This document shows, piece by piece, positions 1 to 9,574 of a stretch of DNA of 64,000 nucleotides; positions within the stretch are counted from its first letter, which is position 1; each line of letters starts with the position of its first letter. The stretch lies in assembly GCA_003136575.1 (NCBI GenBank), contig PLEX01000184.1, positions 1 through 64,000 of the forward strand, written 5' to 3'. The position numbers and the translations under genes are program-made. The DNA comes from Bryobacterales bacterium. Its GTDB lineage: Bacteria > Acidobacteriota > Terriglobia > Bryobacterales > Bryobacteraceae. Below the pieces are notes generated by a model. It worked only from the letters and a program-made list of their open reading frames with translations. It did no database searches and had not been told where the DNA came from.

Positions 1-1
1 G

Positions 2-871
2 TTGAACCGCGCCGACGCGGTAATCAGTTTCGCGCCGCTGGTGGACGATACCGCCGCATACGCCGATTTCATTCTCCCCGATCATCACCCGCTCGAATCG
101 ACGGTAGCCGTTGTGCCCGCCGTGTCGGATAGGACGGGGATCGCAATGGCCGAGCCCTTCGTGACGCCGCTCTACGAGACACAGGCGCTGGAAAAAACGC
201 TCGGCGATATCGCCGGCAAGCTGAAGGTTACTTATCCGGCTCCTTCTGTGGCCGACCTGGTGAAGCCCCTGCTCAAGGGCGATTCGACTTATGCCGAGGC
301 CGCGAGAGAAGGTGGCGTCTGGCTGGCTCCGGATGCCAAGCCAGCCCCTGTTAAACCGGGTAAGGATATCGCACTCGGTGCGGCCGCGTTTGAAGGCGAC
401 GCCGCGCGGTACCCGCTGTTCTTCCAGCCGTATCTTTCGCTCCAGTTCCACGATGGCGCCAGTTCCCACCTGCCGTGGATGCAGGAATTGCCCGATCCGG
501 CTTCAAGCGCGATCTGGAGCCTGCCCGTAGAGATCGATGGAAAGACCGCAAAGGATCTCGGCGTTTCGGAAGGCGATCTGGTGCGAATCGAGTCGCAGCA
601 TGGAGCCATCGAAGCGCCGGCATTTATTCACCCGGCGGCAATTCCCGGAGTCGTGAGCATGGCCATCGGCGGCGGACATACGCATTACGGCCGCTACGGT
701 ACCGGCCATGGCGTCAATCCGCTGTCGATTCTCGCGCCATCGTCCGAAAAGTCGACCGGTTCGCCGGCGACTGGCGCGACGCGGGTAAAACTGAGCCGCG
801 TCAGCGATGCAGGAAAACTGATTCAGTTCTCAACGCAGAAACGTGAGAACAGGGGATTCGCGCACAGGTAG
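2..871 (+). CDS. Molybdopterin oxidoreductase catalytic-type subunit, C-terminal part (5' end outside window)
   Basis: C-terminal molybdopterin-dinucleotide-binding-like region (LFFQPYLSLQFHDG...PWMQELPDP...DLGVSEGDLVRIES); followed by Fe-S, NrfD, DUF3341 and cytochrome c genes. Confidence 0.85.
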   Translation: MNRADAVISFAPLVDDTAAYADFILPDHHPLESTVAVVPAVSDRTGIAMAEPFVTPLYETQALEKTLGDIAGKLKVTYPAPSVADLVKPLLKGDSTYAEAAREGGVWLAPDAKPAPVKPGKDIALGAAAFEGDAARYPLFFQPYLSLQFHDGASSHLPWMQELPDPASSAIWSLPVEIDGKTAKDLGVSEGDLVRIESQHGAIEAPAFIHPAAIPGVVSMAIGGGHTHYGRYGTGHGVNPLSILAPSSEKSTGSPATGATRVKLSRVSDAGKLIQFSTQKRENRGFAHR

Positions 872-884
872 CGCTGGAAGAGAT

Positions 885-1571
885 ATGGCACACCGCTGGG
901 GAATGGCAATCGATCTGGACCGGTGCACGGGCTGCGAAGCCTGCGTCGCCGCATGCCACGCCGAAAACAACATTTCGATTTCCACTCCGGAACAGGCGGC
1001 CACGGGCCGCACCACGCACTGGATTCGCGTGGACCGGTATTACGAAGGAACCTTTCCGGATGTGAAGGTGAAGTACATGCCCGTGCTTTGCCAGCAGTGC
1101 GACGAAGCGCCGTGCGAACCGGTTTGCCCCACCTACGCCACCTATCACAATCCAGAAGGGCTGAACGTACAGGTCTACAACCGCTGCGTCGGCACTTTTT
1201 ATTGCGCGAATAACTGCCCCTACACGGTTCGCTACTTCAACTGGTTCGATCCGGTCTGGCCTGAGCCGATGCAACTGCAGCACAACCCCGACGTCGCGGT
1301 TCGCATGGCGGGGGTGATGGAGAAGTGCACGTTCTGCATCCAACGCATTAAACGCGGCAAGGACGAGGCTGCGACCGCCGGACAACCCGTCGCCGACGGC
1401 GATATCCAGCCGGCCTGTGTGCAATCCTGCCCCGCCGAAGCGATGGTATTCGGCGATCTGAACGATCCCGAAAGCAAAGTCTCGCGAATGGCGGAAAGCA
1501 GCCGTGCGACCCGTCTGCTCGAGGAATTGGGAACTAAGCCAAAGGTCTTTTACCTGGAGCGCGGCCGATGA
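885..1571 (+). CDS. 4Fe-4S dicluster ferredoxin-like subunit of CISM-type complex
   Basis: Cys motifs CTGCEACVAACH, CQQCDEAPCEPVCP, CVGTFYCANNCPY, CTFCIQRI...CVQSCPAEA; ATG at 885. Confidence 0.92.
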   Translation: MAHRWGMAIDLDRCTGCEACVAACHAENNISISTPEQAATGRTTHWIRVDRYYEGTFPDVKVKYMPVLCQQCDEAPCEPVCPTYATYHNPEGLNVQVYNRCVGTFYCANNCPYTVRYFNWFDPVWPEPMQLQHNPDVAVRMAGVMEKCTFCIQRIKRGKDEAATAGQPVADGDIQPACVQSCPAEAMVFGDLNDPESKVSRMAESSRATRLLEELGTKPKVFYLERGR

Positions 1572-1594
1572 TGCGACCGTCACGAAATGGCCGG

Positions 1595-1643
1595 GTCGTG
1601 GGCCGGCCCTTGTGGAGTAGGCCGTCGGCCTGCGCTCCACGAC
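1595..1643. repeat. Intergenic palindromic element (REP-like candidate)
   Basis: GTCGTGG...CCACGAC outer arms and GTGGAG-t-AGGCC-gtc-GGCCT-gcg-CTCCAC inner arms. Confidence 0.5.
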
Positions 1644-1659
1644 GGGAGCGCGGACGCTG

Positions 1660-2991
1660 ATGTACCGCCACATCAAACAGCCGGAACTCCTGCCCTACGG
1701 CAAGATTCGCGAAGACCTGTTCCGCCCGCTCTCCGGACTGACCCGGAAATACCTTTTCGCGATTATCGCCCCTATACTGGTAATCCTGATCGGCGGGTAC
1801 GCCTGGGCAACGCAGCTTCGTTACGGCATGGGCGTCACCGGCCTGCAGCGGCCAGTATTCTGGGGCTTCTACATCGTCGACTTTGTTTTCTGGATTGGCA
1901 TTTCCCACGCGGGCACGCTGATATCCGCCATCCTCCGCCTAACCGACGCCGGCTGGCGCAAACCCATCACGCGCGCCGCCGAAGCTATTACGGTTTTCGC
2001 GCTCATGATCGGCGGCATGTTCCCCATCATCCATCTGGGACGAGCCTGGTATTTCTACTGGCTGATGCCATACCCGAATTCGCGCCTGCTCTGGCCGAAT
2101 TTCCGCTCTCCGCTGCTATGGGACCTTACCGCTATTTGTGCGTACGTTACAGGCAGCGTCATATTCCTGTATCTGCCGCTGATTCCCGACATGGCGCAGC
2201 TGGCGGAACACAATACGCCATGGCGTGCGAAGCTCTATCACGTACTGTCGCTCGGGTGGACCGGGAGCGACACCGAATGGCACGCTCTGGAACGCGCCAT
2301 GAAGCTGATGGCCGGCATTATTCTGGCGGTTGCGATTTCGGTGCACACCATCGTCGCCTGGGATTTTGCCATGGCCATAGCGCCTATGTGGCACAGCACG
2401 ATCTTCGGGCCTTACTTCGTGGTTGGCGCGATCTTCAGCGGCCTCGCCGGGCTGATGATCGTAATGGCCGCGATCCGGAAACTGATGGGTCTGGAGTTAT
2501 ACCTGACGCGCCACCATTTCAACAATCTGGCGAAGCTTCTGCTTTTGATGAGCATTCTCTGGCTGTACTTCACCATGGCGGAGCACCTGACCGTCTGGTA
2601 TGGGAACGACCCGAGCGAAATGGTGGTCTTCGGCGCACGAACGCGCGCGCGGTTCTCCACGCTGTTCTGGCTGATGGTGTTCGTGAACTTCGTCGTGCCG
2701 TTTGTTCTGCTCGGCATACGCAGGCTGCGGAATATTACGACGGGCGTAATCGCCTCGGTCGGCATCCTGTTTGGAATGTTTCTGGAACGGTACATTATTG
2801 TGGTGCCGACTTTGAGCAACCCGCGCTTGCCTGCGGCGTCTTCCACGTCTTACGCGCCGAGTTGGGTTGAGATCGCCATCACTGCGGCAACATTTGCCGG
2901 GATGATCGTGCTGTATCTGATTTTCTCGAAGCTGTTCCCGATTATTGCGGTCTGGGAGTTCAAGCCGCATCCGCACGAGGATGAGATTTGA
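1660..2991 (+). CDS. NrfD/PsrC-family polytopic membrane subunit
   Basis: 443 aa multi-TM protein, directly after the Fe-S subunit. Confidence 0.9.
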   Translation: MYRHIKQPELLPYGKIREDLFRPLSGLTRKYLFAIIAPILVILIGGYAWATQLRYGMGVTGLQRPVFWGFYIVDFVFWIGISHAGTLISAILRLTDAGWRKPITRAAEAITVFALMIGGMFPIIHLGRAWYFYWLMPYPNSRLLWPNFRSPLLWDLTAICAYVTGSVIFLYLPLIPDMAQLAEHNTPWRAKLYHVLSLGWTGSDTEWHALERAMKLMAGIILAVAISVHTIVAWDFAMAIAPMWHSTIFGPYFVVGAIFSGLAGLMIVMAAIRKLMGLELYLTRHHFNNLAKLLLLMSILWLYFTMAEHLTVWYGNDPSEMVVFGARTRARFSTLFWLMVFVNFVVPFVLLGIRRLRNITTGVIASVGILFGMFLERYIIVVPTLSNPRLPAASSTSYAPSWVEIAITAATFAGMIVLYLIFSKLFPIIAVWEFKPHPHEDEI

Positions 2992-2992
2992 C

Positions 2993-3511
2993 ATGGCATC
3001 CACAATGTATTTGTTGAGCGAATTTCGGGATAAGGAAGCCGTGGCGGGCGCCATTCATTCGTTGCGCGCGTCCGGCGTCGGCGACTCCGACATCGATCTG
3101 TTTTCCGAAGAGCCGGTCGAGTTCAAACGAGGAGTGCTGGACCGGCCGAGCCAGATGTCGCTGGCCGCGGTTCTCGGAGCAATCGTGCTTGGCGGCGCGG
3201 CGACGGCCTTCGTGCGGTTCGCACAATACAACTATGCGGTGAACACCGGCGGGATGCCGACATTTTCGTTTTGGGGAACCGGCGTAATCACTTATGAAAT
3301 GACGATGCTCGGCGCGGTGCTGGCGACATTTGTCTTCTTCCTTTGGGAAAGCGGCCTGATTCGCAAACGCGACAAGACCGCGCCGGTGCCGGTCGTGCCG
3401 CCGGAATGCATTTGCCTGCGGGTACGTTGCGTGAGCGGCGATGTAGTAAAGGCGACGGCGATACTCCAGGAATCGGGAGCGATTTCCGTGGAAAAGAAGG
3501 CCCCGCTATGA
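2993..3511 (+). CDS. DUF3341 (ActD-like) membrane protein
   Basis: MASTMYLLSEFRDKEAVAGAIHSLRASGVGDSDIDLFSEEPVE... two TM segments; position in the cluster matches ActD. Confidence 0.85.
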   Translation: MASTMYLLSEFRDKEAVAGAIHSLRASGVGDSDIDLFSEEPVEFKRGVLDRPSQMSLAAVLGAIVLGGAATAFVRFAQYNYAVNTGGMPTFSFWGTGVITYEMTMLGAVLATFVFFLWESGLIRKRDKTAPVPVVPPECICLRVRCVSGDVVKATAILQESGAISVEKKAPL

Positions 3512-3873
3512 GCGCACGGGCAGCGCTGCTGTCGGCTTGCGCGCTTAGCATGTTGGCGTTTGCGCTTTCGGCGTCCGACAAGAAAGCCCTGCCGTGGGAG
3601 AAGAACCGCCTGGCCAGCGGACTGGCATTGTATCGCGCCAACTGCGTGGTTTGCCACGATATCGATCGGCCACCGGCGGAATCGAAGAAGCTCGGCCCGA
3701 GTTTTTATCAACTGTTCAGGCAGGATAAGATGCCGCTTTCAGGGGTCAAGCCAAGCCGCGATTACATCAAGACCGTTATGCAGGCCGGGTTCCCACCTAT
3801 CATGCCGGCCTTCGCCACTACGCTGAACGATTCGGAAATCGATCTGATTCTGGACTACATCCAGTCGAAGTAA
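3508..3873 (+). CDS. Exported c-type cytochrome (ActE-like)
   Basis: Signal peptide; CVVCH heme motif; ATGA overlap with DUF3341 stop. Confidence 0.88.
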   Translation: MSARAALLSACALSMLAFALSASDKKALPWEKNRLASGLALYRANCVVCHDIDRPPAESKKLGPSFYQLFRQDKMPLSGVKPSRDYIKTVMQAGFPPIMPAFATTLNDSEIDLILDYIQSK

Positions 3874-3953
3874 TCGCAGCGCGACGCCCTTCAATCCGGC
3901 CCTGTCCGCACGTTCACGTGATATCCTGTTGACGCCCTGGACTCAGGGCATGT

Positions 3954-5675
3954 ATGGTCGATCGAAGGGTCCTGCAATACCAATTCACCGAGAAGCTCGG
4001 CTCAGGCGGCATGGGAGAGGTATACAAGGCCCGTGACACACGACTCAATCGCCTTGTGGCGATCAAGGTATTGCCGGACGGCATGTCCTCCGATCCCGAT
4101 CACCGCCGCCGCTTCGTGCACGAAGCCCGGGCGGTCTCCGCTCTGAATCACCCCAATATCATCACGATTTACGACATCGTCGAAGACGGCGATGCCCAGT
4201 ATATGGTGGTGGAGTACATTCCCGGCAAGAGCCTTTTTGAGATCATTCCCGAAGGCGGTCTTCCGGCGCAACAGGTGGTCGGTTACGCGACCCAGATCGC
4301 GGATGCTCTCCGCGCGGCACACTCCGCCGGCATCATCCATCGCGATATAAAGCCGGACAATGTCATGGTCGCGCAGAGCGGCGCGATTAAGCTTCTCGAT
4401 TTCGGCCTCGCGAAGGTGGACCGGACATCCGCCGAACATGCCGGAAACACGATCACCATGAATGCGCCGTTGACAGTCGAGGGCGCCATTCTCGGCACCG
4501 TTAACTACATGTCTCCGGAACAGGCTGAAGGCAAGCGCCTGGATGCGCGGTCCGACATTTTCTCTTTCGGCGCCGTGCTGTACGAGATGCTGACCGGGCA
4601 CATGGCGTTTCGGAGAGACTCTATCGTTGCGACCCTGTCCGCGATCCTGCGTGATGAAGTCCAACCGGTCCGGGATTTCGCGCCTGGCGTTCCGCCGGAG
4701 CTGGAAAGCCTGGTTGTCAGATGCCTCCGGAAGGATCCCGATCAGAGATTTCAGTCCATGCAGGACGTTTATGCCGCTCTGGCGGAGATGAAACGCCGGG
4801 CGGATTCCGGTGTGGCCGGCGCGATGCCGGCCGCTGAGCGGACGTGGGGATCGAAGGCGGCGTTTGGCATCGCGGTTGTCTGCGCCATGGCCGTCGGCGG
4901 CGTCTTTTGGTGGGCGGCGCAGCACAGGCCCGCGCCGCCGACGGCGCACGTGGAGACCCCCGTCGCGGTCGCGGTTGCTCCGCCAACGGCACCTGTGGAG
5001 ACTCCCGCTCCGGTCTCCGACGCTCGGCCAGTCGAAACCACCATGACGAACGACACAGTCGTCCAAATGGCGGCGGCCAACGTGACGCCGTCCGTCATCG
5101 TCAACCAGATCCGGTCCTCAAAGACGAATTTCGACATGTCTCCATCCGCGGTGATCGCGCTTTCGAAAGCCGGTGTTGTGGCCGAAGTCATTGAGGCGAT
5201 GCGTGGTCCGCTCCAGGCCAACGCCGCGCCTGTTCATCCGCCAACGCGAAGGCCCGTGGCAACCGTGACTTTGGAGGATGGCTTGCTAATTCGCCTGACG
5301 CTGGCCGAAGACATTCCGAACAATGCCGCGCAAGGCGATGAAGTGCGATTCACAGTTGCGGAACCCGTTCGCTCCGACGGCGCCATCGTCTTTCCAAAGG
5401 GCGCGCCGGCCGTCGGGTTGATCGTGGACGCCGCGAAGAAGAAGGTGCTCGGCATCGGCGGCAAGATGACTTTTCGGCTTGAAAGAGTAACCGCCGTGGG
5501 CGGGCAGAGCGTCCCGATTCGGGCGACGCCTCAACGGAATCGGGACGGGTTGTCGAAGCGTCCGGTAGATGTCGGCGCTAACGGCGCTAACAAACCAAAA
5601 GAGCTGGCAGCCGCCGCCGGAGCCAGCTATGCCGGATACGTCGATGGTCCGAAAACCGTATCGGTGAAGAAGTAG
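3954..5675 (+). CDS. Membrane-anchored Ser/Thr protein kinase with extracytoplasmic C-terminal domains
   Basis: LGSGGMGEVYKARD, HRDIKPDNVM, DFGLAK, TM segment (AAFGIAVVCAMAVGGVFWWAA), about 250 aa C-terminal region. Confidence 0.93.
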   Translation: MVDRRVLQYQFTEKLGSGGMGEVYKARDTRLNRLVAIKVLPDGMSSDPDHRRRFVHEARAVSALNHPNIITIYDIVEDGDAQYMVVEYIPGKSLFEIIPEGGLPAQQVVGYATQIADALRAAHSAGIIHRDIKPDNVMVAQSGAIKLLDFGLAKVDRTSAEHAGNTITMNAPLTVEGAILGTVNYMSPEQAEGKRLDARSDIFSFGAVLYEMLTGHMAFRRDSIVATLSAILRDEVQPVRDFAPGVPPELESLVVRCLRKDPDQRFQSMQDVYAALAEMKRRADSGVAGAMPAAERTWGSKAAFGIAVVCAMAVGGVFWWAAQHRPAPPTAHVETPVAVAVAPPTAPVETPAPVSDARPVETTMTNDTVVQMAAANVTPSVIVNQIRSSKTNFDMSPSAVIALSKAGVVAEVIEAMRGPLQANAAPVHPPTRRPVATVTLEDGLLIRLTLAEDIPNNAAQGDEVRFTVAEPVRSDGAIVFPKGAPAVGLIVDAAKKKVLGIGGKMTFRLERVTAVGGQSVPIRATPQRNRDGLSKRPVDVGANGANKPKELAAAAGASYAGYVDGPKTVSVKK

Positions 5676-5776
5676 CGGGCGGCCGAATCCGGATTTCGGC
5701 GGTTCGGGCACCTGGATCTTCGTAGGCCGCGAACGGTGTAGCCGGGCGCGCGAAGACTCCTGGATACCATGGTCCC

Positions 5777-7006
5777 GTGTCCGCCACGCCGCCCCGCTCC
5801 GCTCTGCCCCGACTAAGAGGCGATCTCGACATCATGCCATCGCCGGTGGAAGACCGGCCGGGTTTGCTGCTGCGCGATTCGCTCCGTTACTCCGACACAG
5901 TGCTGATCGTCCCTCCCCACCTGATTCAGTGCCTCACGTTGTTCGACGGCGAGCACACGGAGCGCGATCTGCACGAGACGCTTTATCGCATGTCCGGCGA
6001 TCTGCGGGCCGGGGAAGCCGGCGATCAACTGACCACGGCGCTCGTGCGGGCGGGCTTTCTCGACGACGAAGCTTTTGCCGCCATGCGCGAAGCGAGGCAC
6101 CGGGAGTTCGCCGAATCGCCCGTGCGCGCGCCGGCTCACGCAGGGTCGGGCTATCCCGACGACCCGGAAGCTCTGACCACCGTGATGCGGCACTGGATGG
6201 GAGGGGAACCGTCCGCGCCGCAAACGGACGCGATTATCGGGATCGCCGCGCCGCATGTGAGTCCCGAGGGCGGCTTCGAATCGTACCGAGCTGCTTATTC
6301 AAAGCTGAGTCCGAAGCTACGCGACCGTACGTTCGTGGTTCTCGGGACGTCTCATTACGGCGCTCCGGACAAATTCGGCCTGACGCGAAAATCCTATGTC
6401 ACGCCGTTCGGCGAAACGAAAACCGATGGCGCGCTGGTCGACGAATTAACGCGCGCCGCGGGGGACGCCATCGGCATGGAAGACTACTGCCACTCGGTGG
6501 AGCATTCCATCGAATTCCAGGTGGTCTTTCTGCAATCGATCTTCGGCCCCGATATTCGCGTGCTGCCGATACTCTGCGGCTCGTACTTTCGCAGCATTTA
6601 CGGCGGCGGAATGCCGGAAGACGAAGAGGGCGTGAAGCGATTCCTGGGCTCGCTCGGCGAAATCGCGGCGCGGGAGAAGGATCGGCTCTGCTGGGTGCTC
6701 GGCGTCGACATGGCGCATATGGGCGCGAGGTACGGCGACCAGTTCGAAGCTGTCGCCGACGCGAATGAGATGATCGAAGTGGCGGAACGAGACCGTATGA
6801 GGATGGAGCGGATCGCGGCGGGCGATGCGTCGGGTTTTTGGGAACTTGTACGGGAGAATCGGGACGATCTGAAATGGTGCGGATCGTCGCCGTTTTATAC
6901 GTTCCTGAAAGTGCGGCCGGATGCGCGCGGCACCGTCGAGCGCTATGAGCAGTGGAACATCGACCAGCAGAGCGTGGTCAGCTTCGCCGGCATGTCGTTC
7001 CGTTGA
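5777..7006 (+). CDS. amrB: AmmeMemoRadiSam system protein B (MEMO1 family) with N-terminal extension; GTG start
   Basis: MEMO-like motifs (GIAAPHVSPEGG, VVLGTSHYG, HSVEHSIEFQVVFLQ). Confidence 0.82.
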   Translation: MSATPPRSALPRLRGDLDIMPSPVEDRPGLLLRDSLRYSDTVLIVPPHLIQCLTLFDGEHTERDLHETLYRMSGDLRAGEAGDQLTTALVRAGFLDDEAFAAMREARHREFAESPVRAPAHAGSGYPDDPEALTTVMRHWMGGEPSAPQTDAIIGIAAPHVSPEGGFESYRAAYSKLSPKLRDRTFVVLGTSHYGAPDKFGLTRKSYVTPFGETKTDGALVDELTRAAGDAIGMEDYCHSVEHSIEFQVVFLQSIFGPDIRVLPILCGSYFRSIYGGGMPEDEEGVKRFLGSLGEIAAREKDRLCWVLGVDMAHMGARYGDQFEAVADANEMIEVAERDRMRMERIAAGDASGFWELVRENRDDLKWCGSSPFYTFLKVRPDARGTVERYEQWNIDQQSVVSFAGMSFR

Positions 7007-7018
7007 GGCCAACGACGG

Positions 7019-8242
7019 TCAATACTTCGCCAGTTCCGCTTCGAGAGCCGCCAGCCCCTGCTTTGCGTAGATATCCTGCAGCCGCTGTTCTTCGGTCGAA
7101 TGTGACATTGCGTGCAGCATCGGCGACGAGTCCAGATCCTTCCGGGAAGGCACCCACACTTTGCCATCGGCGAACTCCACGCGGCTGACGAATCCCGTCA
7201 TGCCGGAGATGGCGATGGGACGGCCAGCGTGAGAAAACTTAAGCGTGGCGTCCGGTTCCAGACGGCCTCTTTGACCGGCCTGGATTACGGCGCCAAGACC
7301 CGCGCCCGACGTATTCAGGGCCGAAACGCCCGAACCTGGCACCGATCCGGCAAGATATTCGTTGCCATCGTTATCCTTCACGATCCAGCCGATTTCGAAG
7401 TAACGAACGGACCTCTTCTTGTCCAGATTCTGGACTTCGATCCAGGGAGAACTCGCCTCGTTGCCGGAAATCGCCGCTTGTCCCTGCACCGCGAGCACCG
7501 GCGCATTGGGTAAACTCAGAAACGCGAAACGAACGTGTCCCGAGCCTTGTCCCGATTCGGAAGCGGAGGCTGCGGAACCAACCGCGCGCCCATTGTGCGA
7601 AAGCGCGACATCCAGCTGGGGCCGGTCGCCCACCTTCGCCATGCTGTTCAGCACTTCCCTGCGCAGACCGTCTTCACCCTTCGCCTGCAGGATCTGTTTG
7701 TAGTAAGCGCGATCCCGCTGCGCTTCCACTTCCACAAACGTCATCGCGCGCTGCGAATTCAGGCGGTTCGGCCCGTAAAAACTCAGATCGTCGAACAGCA
7801 CGCCATCCAGCTGAACGCGCACCAGAGGACCGCTCGCCTGCTGCACAGGCCGCACGAGGCGGATGTCGATCGGCAAGGTGAAATTCTGGCCCGCCGGAAC
7901 GTCGATGCAGGGCCGCGTTACGGAACCCTTGCCGCCCGGCGTCGATTCCTGCGTCGCGATGAGCATGGTGACGCCGCGCACGCGCCGCGCGCCGGAGTTG
8001 CGAAGCGTGAGCGACATATGAAGATCGAGCACGAGCATGCCGCCGCGGGGCGATACGCGGGATTGATCCGTGGCGGCCGATATCAGAGTTACCGGAGAAT
8101 CGGCGGGCAGATCGATCTTCACCGAACTGGAAGCGTCGCTCCCGGCTGTCAGCGGCTGCTGCTGGGCATACAAAAGCCCCACAGGCAGGGTCACCGCGGA
8201 CAAGACGGCAATCGCGCGTATGTTGCTATTCCACATAAACAC
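7019..8242 (-). CDS. Exported hypothetical protein
   Basis: N-terminal signal sequence; downstream of anti-sigma and sigma genes on the same strand. Confidence 0.7.
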   Translation of the reverse strand: MFMWNSNIRAIAVLSAVTLPVGLLYAQQQPLTAGSDASSSVKIDLPADSPVTLISAATDQSRVSPRGGMLVLDLHMSLTLRNSGARRVRGVTMLIATQESTPGGKGSVTRPCIDVPAGQNFTLPIDIRLVRPVQQASGPLVRVQLDGVLFDDLSFYGPNRLNSQRAMTFVEVEAQRDRAYYKQILQAKGEDGLRREVLNSMAKVGDRPQLDVALSHNGRAVGSAASASESGQGSGHVRFAFLSLPNAPVLAVQGQAAISGNEASSPWIEVQNLDKKRSVRYFEIGWIVKDNDGNEYLAGSVPGSGVSALNTSGAGLGAVIQAGQRGRLEPDATLKFSHAGRPIAISGMTGFVSRVEFADGKVWVPSRKDLDSSPMLHAMSHSTEEQRLQDIYAKQGLAALEAELAKY

Positions 8243-8804
8243 TCGTGATCGTCACGGTTCCCGTACTGCCATCCACATAACTGGCTCGAATCCCGCCCTG
8301 CGACGTGACCGTCTGGTCGGCCGCCGAATCGCCATGATTCAGCAGCGTCATGCTGCTGCCGGAATCGGTCCGCACCTGCACCCCCGCGTTCGTCGATTCC
8401 GCCACCGCATATTGCACTACGCCGGGATTCTCATGCGGCAGCAAGCCGTGCAGAAACACGCCTGCGCCGGCCATCAACAGCACCCCTGCCGCGCCGATTG
8501 CCCATTGCGGCTTCCAGCCCCGCACGCGCGTCGCAGGAAAATCGCCGACACATTCCCCGGCTGCGAGGCCCACACGGATATTCGCCTTCATTTCGGCCGC
8601 CATCCGGTTCCAATCCAGTTCGGGAGAATTCACTTCGGACGGCACGTGTTCCCGCAGAGCGGTACGCAGTTCGCCAAACGATGCCACGGTGTCCCGGCAG
8701 TCTCCGCATCGCCGAAGATGCCTGTTCAGGAAGAAGCGCTTCAGCGGACCGCATTCGCCGCCGGCCAGCAAGGCCAGTTCGGCTTCAGAAGGATGCCGAT
8801 TCAT
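8226..8804 (-). CDS. Anti-sigma factor-like zinc-finger (HC2) membrane protein
   Basis: MNRHPSEAELALLAGGE...NRHLRRCGDCRD then a TM segment. Confidence 0.8.
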   Translation of the reverse strand: MNRHPSEAELALLAGGECGPLKRFFLNRHLRRCGDCRDTVASFGELRTALREHVPSEVNSPELDWNRMAAEMKANIRVGLAAGECVGDFPATRVRGWKPQWAIGAAGVLLMAGAGVFLHGLLPHENPGVVQYAVAESTNAGVQVRTDSGSSMTLLNHGDSAADQTVTSQGGIRASYVDGSTGTVTITSVYVE

Positions 8805-9403
8805 CGCGCGCCTCCCGCTCTCCGGCCTTCCGCATACTTCCGAATCTTGATTCGCGCGTTGGCGATGTGCGAGCGAACGGTCGCCCGGGAGCAACCCAGC
8901 CGCCGGGCCACCTCTTCCGCGGGCAGATCTTCCATATCGCGCAACACCAGCGCCGCACGTTCGCGCGCGGTCAGCAACTCCAGGCCGGCCGCCAGCCAGT
9001 CGCGCCGCTCGCCGCGCAGAAGCCCCTCTTCAGCCGATTCCATATGCCGCGCTTCGAGATGCTTGGCCGGGGCCTCTCCCAGCTCCACAAAGGCGATCCG
9101 CCTGCCGCGCCGCAGAAAATCGAGCGCCGTATTGGTGGCGATCCGCGAGAGCCAGTGCGCAGCCTTTTGCTCGTCTTTCAGCTGATCCTGCCGCTGTAGC
9201 GCTTTGATGAAGGCTTCCTGGGTAAGATCCTGCGCATCCTGGACGCTGCCAACCATGCGGTAAATCTGAAGAAAAATGCGGCGCAGATGTTCGGTAACGA
9301 ATCCTTCGCGCAAACCGACCGCGGACTCGGCCAGCGCCTCGCGCCCGCCGTCGTCGGGATTCGGCGATCGATAGTGATCCGTCATTACCGCAGCTCGCGT
9401 CAA
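8801..9403 (-). CDS. ECF RNA polymerase sigma factor
   Basis: sigma-70 region 2 (DLTQEAFIKAL) and region 4 (LPAEEVARRLGCSRATVRSHIANARIKIRK). Confidence 0.92.
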   Translation of the reverse strand: MTRAAVMTDHYRSPNPDDGGREALAESAVGLREGFVTEHLRRIFLQIYRMVGSVQDAQDLTQEAFIKALQRQDQLKDEQKAAHWLSRIATNTALDFLRRGRRIAFVELGEAPAKHLEARHMESAEEGLLRGERRDWLAAGLELLTARERAALVLRDMEDLPAEEVARRLGCSRATVRSHIANARIKIRKYAEGRRAGGAR

Positions 9404-9574
9404 CGCAGGAACTCCCTCAATTAAGATGACGCCCGACCCGGCGAAACGTGCAATGGGAATTACCGCGCTGGTTTCAGTATACGGCGAGGTGCAGGAACGG
9501 ACCGCTCCGGGACGGACGAAAGGCTGGAATTACAACGACCTGGGGGAAAACGCGGGGACCACGACATCGCCGTG

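Noticed and set aside
1587-2870. 427-aa plus-strand ORF
   Set aside because: Alternative frame overlapping the well-supported NrfD gene
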